From Prevotella sp. (GTDB lineage Bacteria; Bacteroidota; Bacteroidia; Bacteroidales; Bacteroidaceae), in NCBI GenBank assembly GCA_022511075.1, contig JAFLSE010000028.1, positions 1 to 37,872 on the forward strand: a stretch of DNA of 37,872 nucleotides. The letters are read 5' to 3'. The translations under genes and the position numbers were made by a program. The notes under the pieces are model-generated. The model was not told where the DNA came from. It was given only the letters and a program-made list of their open reading frames with translations, and did not search any database. Shown in pieces: positions 1 to 8,510 of this stretch (position 1 is the stretch's first letter; each line of letters starts with the position of its first letter).

Positions 1-116
1 ACCTACGCAGTGTTTTTCATGGTTTTTATACCAACATAAAACTACTGCATAATTTGCACTTCTATCTTGAACTTAGAATGATTTGTTATCTGCTTTCCTA
101 ATTTTATAGTCAATAG

Positions 117-875
117 CTATGACAACAGCATCGCAATGACACTGATAATAGTTACTACGGTGGTGAATATGCGAAACTCTTTTTCTGGCAGGAACTTGAC
201 GAGGCGTATGCCGAGATATGCTCCAATAAGTACAAAAGGGACGGCACAGGCATCAATAGCAAGTGTTGTAAGATTGATATTATGCCAAGCGAATATTTGC
301 AGGGGTAGCTTGAGGTAGTTGACGCAAAGGAAAAACCAGGCGTTAGTACCAACGAAGGCAAGCTTTGGCATACGGATTGACAAAAGGTAGATAGCCATTA
401 CCGGACCTGCCGCATTGCCTATCATAGTGGTAAATCCGCCAAGCAAACCAAACAAAGGACTGTACCACCAATGGTCTGCCAACATATTTTCCTTGCCTTT
501 CCATTGGCTAAATAGCATCACCGCCAATACTAACGCAAGGCAAGCACCCATCAGATGCTTAAACTCCGTTACAGGAATAAGATGGTCTACCCACAAAGCG
601 AGAAAGAAACCTGCTATGGCTGTGGGGAGCAACCTGATAATATACTTCCATTCCGCTTTTCTCCTATAGTAACTAACACCTATCAAATCTGCAAAACACA
701 AGACCGGCAGCATCAAGCCCGTTGAAGGCTTTGCTCCAAAAGTCATAGCCAACAGGGGTACGGTAAGAATGGTAAGACCTTGGACACCCGTCTTTGACAT
801 ACCTACAAAGAGAGCCATCACGAACAGGATTGCCCACGACCATTCATTTTGTATGTATGCCGAAAAATCTATCAT
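117..875 (-). CDS. TSUP-family anion exporter (TauE/SafE-like)
   Basis: Probable inner-membrane permease of the sulfite exporter TauE/SafE (TSUP) family, which moves sulfite, sulfoacetate or related organic anions. The 252-residue protein is almost entirely hydrophobic, with about eight membrane segments. It has the family's two-halved layout: a glycine-rich N-terminal half (GMSKTGVQG, about residues 25-33) and a matching second half (GLLGGFTTMIGNAAGPVMA, about residues 143-161). The start ATG at 875 lies about 40 bp downstream of a TAnnTTTG promoter motif. It is transcribed divergently from an O-acetylhomoserine sulfhydrylase, so a role in sulfur-compound traffic is a reasonable inference, but the substrate is not visible in the sequence. 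Confidence 0.88.
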   Translation of the reverse strand: MIDFSAYIQNEWSWAILFVMALFVGMSKTGVQGLTILTVPLLAMTFGAKPSTGLMLPVLCFADLIGVSYYRRKAEWKYIIRLLPTAIAGFFLALWVDHLIPVTEFKHLMGACLALVLAVMLFSQWKGKENMLADHWWYSPLFGLLGGFTTMIGNAAGPVMAIYLLSIRMPKLAFVGTNAWFFLCVNYLKLPLQIFAWHNINLTTLAIDACAVPFVLIGAYLGIRLVKFLPEKEFRIFTTVVTIISVIAMLLS

Positions 876-915
876 TTGCTAACCACTAATTATATAAACC
901 TTCTCCTTTAGGTTG

Positions 916-923
916 CAAAATTA
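916..923 (-). promoter_or_regulatory. Bacteroidetes -7 promoter element for the TSUP gene
   Basis: TAATTTTG on the minus strand matches the Bacteroidetes -7 consensus TAnnTTTG. It sits about 40 bp upstream of the exporter start, in the divergent intergenic region. Confidence 0.6.
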
Positions 924-963
924 CTAAAAAACACATACATTCAGCCAAATATTATAGTGAACA

Positions 964-996
964 TTTGTTATTTTGACAATATTTTGTGTATCTTTG
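964..996 (+). promoter_or_regulatory. Bacteroidetes-type promoter for the sulfhydrylase gene
   Basis: A -7 element TATCTTTG at 989-996 is preceded by TTTG at 964-967 with a 21-bp spacer, as in Bacteroidetes sigma-ABfr promoters. It places transcription start after about position 1000, which rules out the in-frame ATG at 973 and supports a start at 1015 or 1021. Confidence 0.65.
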
Positions 997-1020
997 CACA
1001 ATATAAACCTTATAATGATT

Positions 1021-2304
1021 ATGGAAAAGAAACAAAGACTCGGCACGCTATGTGTGCACGCAGGCTACAAGCCGAAAAACGGTGAGCCTATAGAAGTACC
1101 TATCATTCAGTCAACGACATTCAAGTATGACGACTCTGAAGAGATGGCACAGTTATTCGACCTCAAAAAGGAAGGCTATTTTTACACTCGCCTGCAAAAC
1201 CCTACCAACGATGCCGTGGCTGCAAAGATTGCCACATTGGAAGGCGGCGTGGGCAGTGTGCTTACATCATCAGGACAGGCTGCTAACTTCTACGCAATTT
1301 TCAACATCTGCGAGGCTGGCGACCATATCGTAACCTCGAACGAGATTTATGGCGGCACTTTTAACTTGTTTGGCGTTACATTGAAGAAACTCGGCATTGA
1401 ATGCACATTCGTAAGTCCAGATGCTTCTGATGAGGAAATACAGGCAGCCTTCCGTCCTAACACGAAGGCACTGTTTGGTGAGACAATATCAAATCCTGGC
1501 TGTGCCGTGCTTGACATTGAGAAATTTGCACGCATCGCCCATAAGAATGGTGTGCCGCTAATCATTGACAATACTTTTGCAACACCTATCAACTGTCGTC
1601 CATTTGAGTGGGGAGCAGACATTGTAACACACTCCACGACAAAATATATGGACGGCTTCGCGGCACAGGTAGGTGGTGCAGTGGTTGACAGCGGAAACTT
1701 CGACTGGCTTGCCAATGCAGAAAAGTTCCCCGGACTATGCACACCCGATGAGTCATATCACGGTCTTACTTACGTCAAGGCTTTCGGCAAGATGGGCTAC
1801 ATCACGAAACTCGTGGCACAACTGATGCGCGACCTCGGAAGCATACCTTCGCCACAAAACTCATTCCTACTGAATATCGGTTTACAAACACTCCATCTGC
1901 GTATGCCACAACACTGTAGGAACGCCCAGCGCATAGCCGAGTTCCTGCACGATGAGCCAAAGGTGGCTTGGGTGCGTTATTGCGGATTGCCTGATGACAA
2001 GGCATACACTCTCGGACAGAAATATCTGCCCAATGGCTCTTGCGGCGTAATTGCCTTCGGACTAAAAGGCAATCGTGAGACGGCAATAAAATGGATGGAC
2101 TCATTAGAGATGATAAACATCGTTACCCACGTGGCTGATGCCCGTACCTGCGTGCTGCATCCTGCCAGCCATACCCACCGCCAACTCAGCGACGAGCAGT
2201 TGCGTGAGGCAGGCGTAGCTCCAGACCTCATTCGTCTTTCCGTAGGCATCGAGGATGTTGAGGATATTCTTGATGATATACGTCAGGCCTTGGCAAAGAT
2301 ATAA
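1021..2304 (+). CDS. O-acetylhomoserine sulfhydrylase (aminocarboxypropyltransferase)
   Basis: PLP-dependent Cys/Met-metabolism enzyme expected to make homocysteine (or methionine) from O-acetylhomoserine and sulfide (or methanethiol) in the cytoplasm. The 427-residue length and the motifs fit: GTLCVHAGY near the N-terminus, YTRLQNPTN, SSGQAANFYAIFN, a DNTFATP segment, and the PLP-lysine motif HSTTKYMDG with Lys at residue 208. The long central region after the lysine separates this class from cystathionine gamma-synthases. The frame is open from 973, but the promoter at 989-996 makes ATG 1021 (or ATG 1015, giving MIMEKK) the likely start. It is monocistronic and diverges from the sulfur-anion exporter. 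Confidence 0.93.
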   Translation: MEKKQRLGTLCVHAGYKPKNGEPIEVPIIQSTTFKYDDSEEMAQLFDLKKEGYFYTRLQNPTNDAVAAKIATLEGGVGSVLTSSGQAANFYAIFNICEAGDHIVTSNEIYGGTFNLFGVTLKKLGIECTFVSPDASDEEIQAAFRPNTKALFGETISNPGCAVLDIEKFARIAHKNGVPLIIDNTFATPINCRPFEWGADIVTHSTTKYMDGFAAQVGGAVVDSGNFDWLANAEKFPGLCTPDESYHGLTYVKAFGKMGYITKLVAQLMRDLGSIPSPQNSFLLNIGLQTLHLRMPQHCRNAQRIAEFLHDEPKVAWVRYCGLPDDKAYTLGQKYLPNGSCGVIAFGLKGNRETAIKWMDSLEMINIVTHVADARTCVLHPASHTHRQLSDEQLREAGVAPDLIRLSVGIEDVEDILDDIRQALAKI

Positions 2305-2429
2305 ATTCAAAGTAATACAACGTAATTTCAATGGATTCAGAATAATGCTAATTAAGAGTTTGAAGCCTACAACAGCACATTTCTGAATAGTTATTTATTC
2401 AAATATTCTTATATATCAAAAAAAAGGAT

Positions 2430-2437
2430 TAACTTTG
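2430..2437 (+). promoter_or_regulatory. -7 promoter element for the peptide transporter
   Basis: TAACTTTG matches the Bacteroidetes -7 consensus and lies 34 bp upstream of the transporter ATG at 2471. Confidence 0.65.
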
Positions 2438-2470
2438 CACCGCAAATTAACAATTTAAAATATTATTTCT

Positions 2471-3982
2471 ATGTTTGAAGGACAACCGAAAGGTCTTTAT
2501 GCGTTGGCACTTGCCAACACTGGCGAACGCTTCGGCTACTACACGATGATAGCAGTGTTCGCCCTGTTCTTGCGAGCCAACTTTGGATTGGCTCCAGACA
2601 CAGCCGGTCTCATTTACAGCACGTTCCTCGGTCTGGTCTATTTCCTTCCGCTCATCGGAGGTGTGATGGCAGACAAGTTTGGATTCGGCAAGATGGTTAC
2701 AATCGGCATTCTGATAATGTTTGTTGGCTACCTGCTGCTGTCAGTTCCTCTCGGAGGCGATGCTGTGGGTATGGCGGCAATGCTTGTGGCACTGGTTTTC
2801 ATTAGTTTCGGTACGGGACTGTTCAAAGGCAATCTGCAAGTGATGGTGGGCAACCTCTATGATGACAAGCGTTTTGCAGAGCGTCGCGACGCAGGTTTCT
2901 CAATTTTCTATATGGCTATAAACATCGGTGCGCTCTTTGCGCCAACCGCAGCCGTGAAGATAAAGGCGTGGGCAGAGTCGTTGGGCTTCGAGTCTAATGA
3001 TGCTTACCACTTCTCTTTTGCCGTGGCTTGCCTCTCGCTCATCGTTTCGATGGCAATATACTATGTTTGCCGCTCAACATTCAAGCACGTTGAGGGCGGC
3101 GAGCGCAAGAAGGATGCCGCTACGGTTGAAGAGGAACTTTCGCCGGCAGAGACAAAGGCACGCATCGTGGCCCTGTGCCTCGTATATGCCGTGGTAATCT
3201 TCTTCTGGATGGCGTTCCACCAGAATGGTCTCTCGCTCACATATTTTGCCAACGAGTTTACGGCAAAGTCATCTACGGGCGCAGAGGGAATGTCGTTCAA
3301 CGTTATCAATCTTGTGGCGATAATAGTAATCGTATATGCACTGTTCTCGGTGTTCCAAAGCAAGACATCAGGCAACAAGGCAGTTTCCGCTCTCGTTGTT
3401 TTTGCTGCCGTGGGCTATCTTGTTTGGCAGTACATTGACACAGCATCTGACATCGTTGAAGTGTCTGCTCCTATCTTCCAGCAGTTCAATCCATTCTATG
3501 TTGTGGCTCTCACACCTGTGAGTATGGCTATTTTCGGTGCTCTTGCAAGCAAAGGCAAGGAGCCAAAAGCACCACGCAAGATTGCCTACGGTATGCTTGT
3601 GGCTGCACTTGGATTTGCCGTTATGCTGTTCGCTTCTATGGGACTTCCCACACCAGACGAACAGGCAGAGATGGGCGATGCGGCAATGCTCGTTTCACCG
3701 TCGTGGCTCATCTACACCTACCTTGTGCTCACTTTTGCCGAATTGCTGCTCTCGCCAATGGGCATCTCTTTCGTTTCAAAGGTTGCGCCTCCAAAATACA
3801 AGGGTATGATGATGGGCGGTTGGTTTGTTGCCACTGCCATCGGTAATATGCTCGTTAGTGTCGGCGGTTTCCTCTGGGGCGGTTTCCCATTGTGGCTCGT
3901 TTGGGGCGTGTTCATCGTACTCTGCCTCCTCTCGGCAATATTTATGTTCTCGATAATGAAGCGATTAGAAAAAGTCTGCTGA
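2471..3982 (+). CDS. POT/PTR-family peptide MFS transporter
   Basis: Proton-coupled di/tripeptide symporter of the inner membrane (major facilitator superfamily, POT branch). The 503-residue protein begins with the POT signature, a variant of ExxERFxYY at residues 16-24 (NTGERFGYY), followed by the TM1-TM2 loop and GGVMADKFGFGKM, the MFS A-like loop. About 12-14 hydrophobic segments are visible, with a charged cytoplasmic stretch near residues 205-225 (EGGERKKDAATVEEE). Fits peptide scavenging in an amino-acid-fermenting anaerobe. It is a single gene with its own promoter, convergent with the gene at 4142-4723. The missing first Glu of the ExxER motif is a minor variation seen in bacterial POTs. 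Confidence 0.92.
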   Translation: MFEGQPKGLYALALANTGERFGYYTMIAVFALFLRANFGLAPDTAGLIYSTFLGLVYFLPLIGGVMADKFGFGKMVTIGILIMFVGYLLLSVPLGGDAVGMAAMLVALVFISFGTGLFKGNLQVMVGNLYDDKRFAERRDAGFSIFYMAINIGALFAPTAAVKIKAWAESLGFESNDAYHFSFAVACLSLIVSMAIYYVCRSTFKHVEGGERKKDAATVEEELSPAETKARIVALCLVYAVVIFFWMAFHQNGLSLTYFANEFTAKSSTGAEGMSFNVINLVAIIVIVYALFSVFQSKTSGNKAVSALVVFAAVGYLVWQYIDTASDIVEVSAPIFQQFNPFYVVALTPVSMAIFGALASKGKEPKAPRKIAYGMLVAALGFAVMLFASMGLPTPDEQAEMGDAAMLVSPSWLIYTYLVLTFAELLLSPMGISFVSKVAPPKYKGMMMGGWFVATAIGNMLVSVGGFLWGGFPLWLVWGVFIVLCLLSAIFMFSIMKRLEKVC

Positions 3983-3991
3983 TATTAATTA

Positions 3992-4143
3992 TGGAGTTAA
4001 AGGAGTTAAGGAAGTAAAAGGAGTTAAAGCTAATGGTCTTGCTTGCAATAATGCATAGAAGATTTTCATTGAACAAATACTATTGGCTTTAACTCCCCAA
4101 CGACCAACGGGAGCGATAACTTCTTTAACTCCCTTAACTCCTT
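3992..4143. repeat. Nested inverted repeat of GGAGTTAA units between convergent genes
   Basis: The left part (3993-4034) carries GGAGTTAA-type units in direct repeat. The right part (4082-4143) carries the complement TTAACTCC units. The arms GGAGTTAAAGCTAAT and ATTGGCTTTAACTCC pair inside, and GGAGTTAA-rich arms pair outside, so the RNA could fold into a long hairpin. It lies tail-to-tail between two convergent genes and could serve as a bidirectional terminator. It resembles simple intergenic repeats common in Prevotella-like genomes; a short related piece recurs near 19376-19390. Confidence 0.6.
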
Positions 4144-4723
4144 AAAATTCACTAACTACAAGTTGTCTCGGCAACGTAATAACCTTAAGGCGTTCAAACC
4201 AAATTTTTGAACTTCCTGCCACGTGTCGGCGAGTGTGGTTGCTAACGATATAGTAACTTGCGGTGTACTCGTCCATCATACCAAGAAAAACACTCTTAAT
4301 CCTCGAACACTTCTCGTTTATGGCATTATCAAGCGGATTTACGAGACGGTCAACGCTTTCCTCTATTTTCTGCTTGTCTATGTCTTTTGCTGTTGCAAGA
4401 TAATACCGCAGCAATTCATCACGATACTCGGCAAGCCTTTTGAACTCTATGCCTTCGGGGTGGGCAAGAAACAGCATATACACCGCCTTATGAACAGGCT
4501 GCAGGTCAATTTCGCGGTTGCCGTAGTCCACAAGCACAAAACTGTAGTCTTTTGTTATCTTCAACCTGCTCAATTTCCTTTTCGCAGCCTCCAAGCGCAG
4601 TTCTTCGAGCACCGGCACACCAATGGCATTGAGCAACAGGTCGTTCCGACCCATCGCACGCAACTTGTTTACCAAGCCCGACAATTCGCCGACTATATTA
4701 TCTATATTATTGTTCTCCAACAT
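4142..4723 (-). CDS. conserved hypothetical protein co-transcribed with ftsZ
   Basis: Soluble 193-residue protein without a signal peptide or membrane segment. I do not recognise a named family. The central part (about residues 75-110, PVHKAVYMLFLAHPEGIEFKR) resembles a helical motif seen in Bacteroidales hypothetical proteins, possibly winged-helix-like; this is a weak impression. It starts 2 bp after the ftsZ stop on the same strand, so it is almost certainly co-transcribed and perhaps translationally coupled. A function linked to FtsZ is only an inference from position. The gene ends inside the outer arm of the GGAGTTAA inverted repeat, which probably terminates the transcript. Confidence 0.75.
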   Translation of the reverse strand: MLENNNIDNIVGELSGLVNKLRAMGRNDLLLNAIGVPVLEELRLEAAKRKLSRLKITKDYSFVLVDYGNREIDLQPVHKAVYMLFLAHPEGIEFKRLAEYRDELLRYYLATAKDIDKQKIEESVDRLVNPLDNAINEKCSRIKSVFLGMMDEYTASYYIVSNHTRRHVAGSSKIWFERLKVITLPRQLVVSEF

Positions 4724-4725
4724 AG

Positions 4726-5964
4726 TTATTCGTCGGTGTCTTGAATAAAGGTTCTAAACCACTCGCTCACCTTGCCTCCAATGCCCTGTGGTGTTGGCGG
4801 ATTGTTGTTGTCCTCTCCTGGCTCGCTTTCATTTATGGCAGGTTCAGGCTCAACTGTCTCCACAATTTCGAGTGGAAGCTCTTCCGCAGGCTCTGCTATC
4901 GGCTTCTTTATGGGTTTGTAGAGTTTGTTTATTATTTCCTCGTAGTATCTGTTGTCGTGTCCGTTGTCGTTGTCTATGTTTACTGCCTCGTCGTCCATTC
5001 CCGTGGCAAGTATTGTAACTTTCACGTCATCACCAAGCGATGTGTCGGTGGATATTCCCCAAATAACCTCTATGTCCGGGTCAAGGCGGTCGAAAAACTC
5101 GTCTATCTCCTGCATTTCAGGCACCATTATCGGCGTTTCCTCGCTCGAATATATGTTGAACAATATTCGCTTTGCTTTCTCTATGTCGTTACCATAGAGT
5201 AGCGGAGAGTCGAGCGCATTCTTTATGGCTTTCTCCACGCGCCTTTCGCCGCTTGCCCTGCCCATTGCCATTATCGCCCCACCACCGTTGCGCGTGGTAG
5301 CCTCCACATCACGGAAGTCAAGGTCTATACCGCCGTCACTGTTCACTGTTATAAGTTCGGCAATGCCCATCACGGCATCTTTCAGTATATTGTCAGCACG
5401 GGCAAACGACTCCTTCACCGAGATGTTCGAATCGGCATAAACATCGCAAAGTCTCTCGTTGTTTATTATCAGCATTGCGTCAACGTTTTTCCTCAACTCC
5501 TCAACGCCCTTCAGTGCCTTGATTATTTTCTGCTTCTTCTCGAAGAAAAAAGGAATAGTGACAACGCCAACGGTAAGTATACCCATCTCCTTTGCCACGC
5601 TCGCCACTACGGGAGCAGCCCCTGTGCCAGTGCCACCGCCGAGACTTGCGGTAATAAATGCCATCTTCGTACCGTCGTTCAACAGTGTCTTTATGTCATC
5701 AATGTTCTTTTCTGCCTCCGAGCGGCCTATTTCTGGAAAGCCTCCTGCTCCGAGACCTTCGCCCAACAATATCTTCACCGGAACAGGCGACGGTGCAAGC
5801 GACTTGCTATCAGTGTTGCACACAGCAAGCGTCACTCCCGAAATCTTTTCGTTATACATATTGCGTACGGCGTTGCAACCGCCGCCGCCCACGCCGATAA
5901 CCTTTATTATGTCTTTCGACTTGTCTTCCACTATTCCAAAATCTATCAGTCTGTCGTCATTCAT
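4726..5964 (-). CDS. ftsZ: FtsZ, tubulin-like cell division GTPase
   Basis: Forms the cytoplasmic Z-ring by GTP-dependent polymerisation. The 412-residue protein has the N-terminal GTP-binding loop VIGVGGGG (residues 22-29), the tubulin/FtsZ signature GGGTGTG (109-115), and the T7 synergy loop DLDFRDV (214-220) with both catalytic aspartates (216, 219). After the polymerisation domain (to about 320) comes an acidic, Pro-rich linker and a short C-terminal segment around VSEWFRTFI that may bind partners. Upstream in-frame codons to 6000 exist, but the promoter at 5989-5996 makes ATG 5964 the start. Odd: it stands outside any division/cell-wall cluster, the loop after KILLG is shorter than I recall for Bacteroides FtsZ, and the T7 loop has Asp in place of the usual Asn. 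A second, divergent FtsZ is possible. Confidence 0.92.
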   Translation of the reverse strand: MNDDRLIDFGIVEDKSKDIIKVIGVGGGGCNAVRNMYNEKISGVTLAVCNTDSKSLAPSPVPVKILLGEGLGAGGFPEIGRSEAEKNIDDIKTLLNDGTKMAFITASLGGGTGTGAAPVVASVAKEMGILTVGVVTIPFFFEKKQKIIKALKGVEELRKNVDAMLIINNERLCDVYADSNISVKESFARADNILKDAVMGIAELITVNSDGGIDLDFRDVEATTRNGGGAIMAMGRASGERRVEKAIKNALDSPLLYGNDIEKAKRILFNIYSSEETPIMVPEMQEIDEFFDRLDPDIEVIWGISTDTSLGDDVKVTILATGMDDEAVNIDNDNGHDNRYYEEIINKLYKPIKKPIAEPAEELPLEIVETVEPEPAINESEPGEDNNNPPTPQGIGGKVSEWFRTFIQDTDE

Positions 5965-5988
5965 AAAGCATCTTTTTTGTTTTGCCTG

Positions 5989-5996
5989 CAAAGGTA
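5989..5996 (-). promoter_or_regulatory. -7 promoter element for ftsZ
   Basis: TACCTTTG on the minus strand matches TAnnTTTG and lies 25 bp upstream of ATG 5964, inside the longer open frame; it decides the start of ftsZ. Confidence 0.65.
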
Positions 5997-6060
5997 GCAA
6001 AACTTTTTTGAAAAATAAAACCCTCGCAAGGCTTGCGGACGTTTTATTTTATTAGCTGCC

Positions 6061-6136
6061 CTGTTCATCACCTCAATGCACATAGTCTCGATTGCCATCG
6101 CTTGCCGTCTCAATGGGCAACGAAGTTAGCTTCGTT
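6061..6136 (+). repeat. Interspersed hairpin repeat, copy A
   Basis: Contains GCACATAGTCTCGAT (6078-6092) followed by a hairpin AACGAAGTTAGCTTCGTT (6119-6136; 7-bp stem, 4-nt loop). The same flank and a near-identical hairpin recur in opposite genomic orientation at 19479-19535. Two copies in unrelated contexts suggest a small interspersed element. Confidence 0.55.
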
Positions 6137-6216
6137 GGCATATGAAGCCGCAAGCATTTTTATCATTGTAACAAAGTCACGAATATGGCTTGTTTTAATC
6201 TTTTTTTATATTCTGT

Positions 6217-6431
6217 TAATGTCTTTCCCTGAAGAAGCATTAGAGGCATATAGAAATGATAATATATGGAAAAATTTTAAATATCTTCAAGGCATCACAT
6301 CTACAGAAATAGAGAGTGTAAAGGCAAACAAGAACAGAAACAAAGTATATTATGACCTTAATGGCAACCGTCTCAAAGCTCCAAAGAAAGGATTGAATAT
6401 CATTAATGGCAAGAAGGTGATAGTGGATTAA
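6217..6431 (+). pseudogene. 3' remnant of a BspA-like leucine-rich-repeat surface protein
   Basis: The translated tail reads FPEEALEAYRNDNIWKNF, then a short linker, then KVYYDLNGNRLKAPKKG and INGKKVIVD. The first part matches the last LRR_5 repeat of BspA-like proteins (VPxxxxxAYKxxxxWKxF). The end matches the conserved C-terminal tail of many exported Prevotella/Bacteroides proteins. No signal peptide or upstream repeats are present, and the open frame upstream (from 6033) is unrelated sequence including the hairpin repeat. It therefore looks like the surviving last 70 or so codons of a large secreted protein whose 5' part was deleted. Expression is unlikely. Confidence 0.6.
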
Positions 6432-6537
6432 AAAAGCTTTCTCGATAGACAGGGTAATCGCATAAAGCGGTTATAAAGAAGATTCTTTAAGTTTTATAGA
6501 TATATTTTTTATTAATTTTAATTTATATATAAATATT

Positions 6538-6639
6538 ATGTTTATATTAAAATTACAAATAACTTCCAAGTTTATGGAGCAACTTATCAAGTTGCTTTAT
6601 ATAATTGGCGGATTGTTGGCTGCCTTTTTGTGCAGTTAA
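6538..6639 (+). CDS. possible 33-aa hydrophobic small protein
   Basis: Short ORF starting ATG at 6538, with an internal alternative ATG at 6574. The peptide has a polar N-terminus and a hydrophobic C-terminal half (LLYIIGGLLAAFLCS), enough for one membrane span. A rho-independent terminator stands about 65 bp downstream on the same strand, so the stretch is probably transcribed. I see no clear promoter motif. It could instead be part of an untranslated RNA, or decayed sequence. Short hydrophobic peptides of this sort are frequent in Bacteroidales, but I cannot name a family. Confidence 0.25.
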   Translation: MFILKLQITSKFMEQLIKLLYIIGGLLAAFLCS

Positions 6640-6701
6640 AGCTGCTATAATGGGCGGTAAGATTATAAAAGATAAACCTTAAGATTTTTTAGATGAACTT
6701 T

Positions 6702-6732
6702 GGGCGTGCCTAATAGGCGCGCCTCCTTTTTT
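6702..6732 (+). terminator. rho-independent terminator upstream of pyrG
   Basis: GGCGTGCCT / AGGCGCGCC forms a 9-bp stem with one G-U pair and a 3-nt loop, followed by TCC and six T. It would end transcription of whatever runs through 6430-6700. From the BspA-type remnant to this hairpin (6432-6701) I see only the 33-aa ORF, and between it and the pyrG promoter (6733-6841) nothing. Confidence 0.7.
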
Positions 6733-6841
6733 GCTGTCTCTTTAACATAATACATATCCAATTTATTTTCACTTTGCAAACATTGTATTGGAATAAAAGT
6801 TAATTTTCATTCATTTCTATACACTTGTCGAAAAAAAATAT

Positions 6842-6849
6842 TAACTTTG
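6842..6849 (+). promoter_or_regulatory. -7 promoter element for the pyrG operon
   Basis: TAACTTTG fits the Bacteroidetes -7 consensus, 52 bp upstream of the pyrG start; the long spacing leaves room for a 5' leader of about 45 nt. Confidence 0.65.
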
Positions 6850-6888
6850 CACGGTATTTTGTATTTATAGGTAAAAAAGGAACATTAA

Positions 6889-8505
<1,617 letters not shown>

Positions 8506-8510
8506 ACGAA

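Noticed and set aside
2335..2388. ATTCAGAA / TTCTGAAT hairpin after the sulfhydrylase gene as terminator
   Set aside because: Loop of about 38 nt, AT-rich 8-bp stem and no T-run; too weak to call.
4223..5202. plus-strand frames opposite ftsZ and its partner gene
   Set aside because: Shadows of the minus-strand genes; the translations lack any motif.
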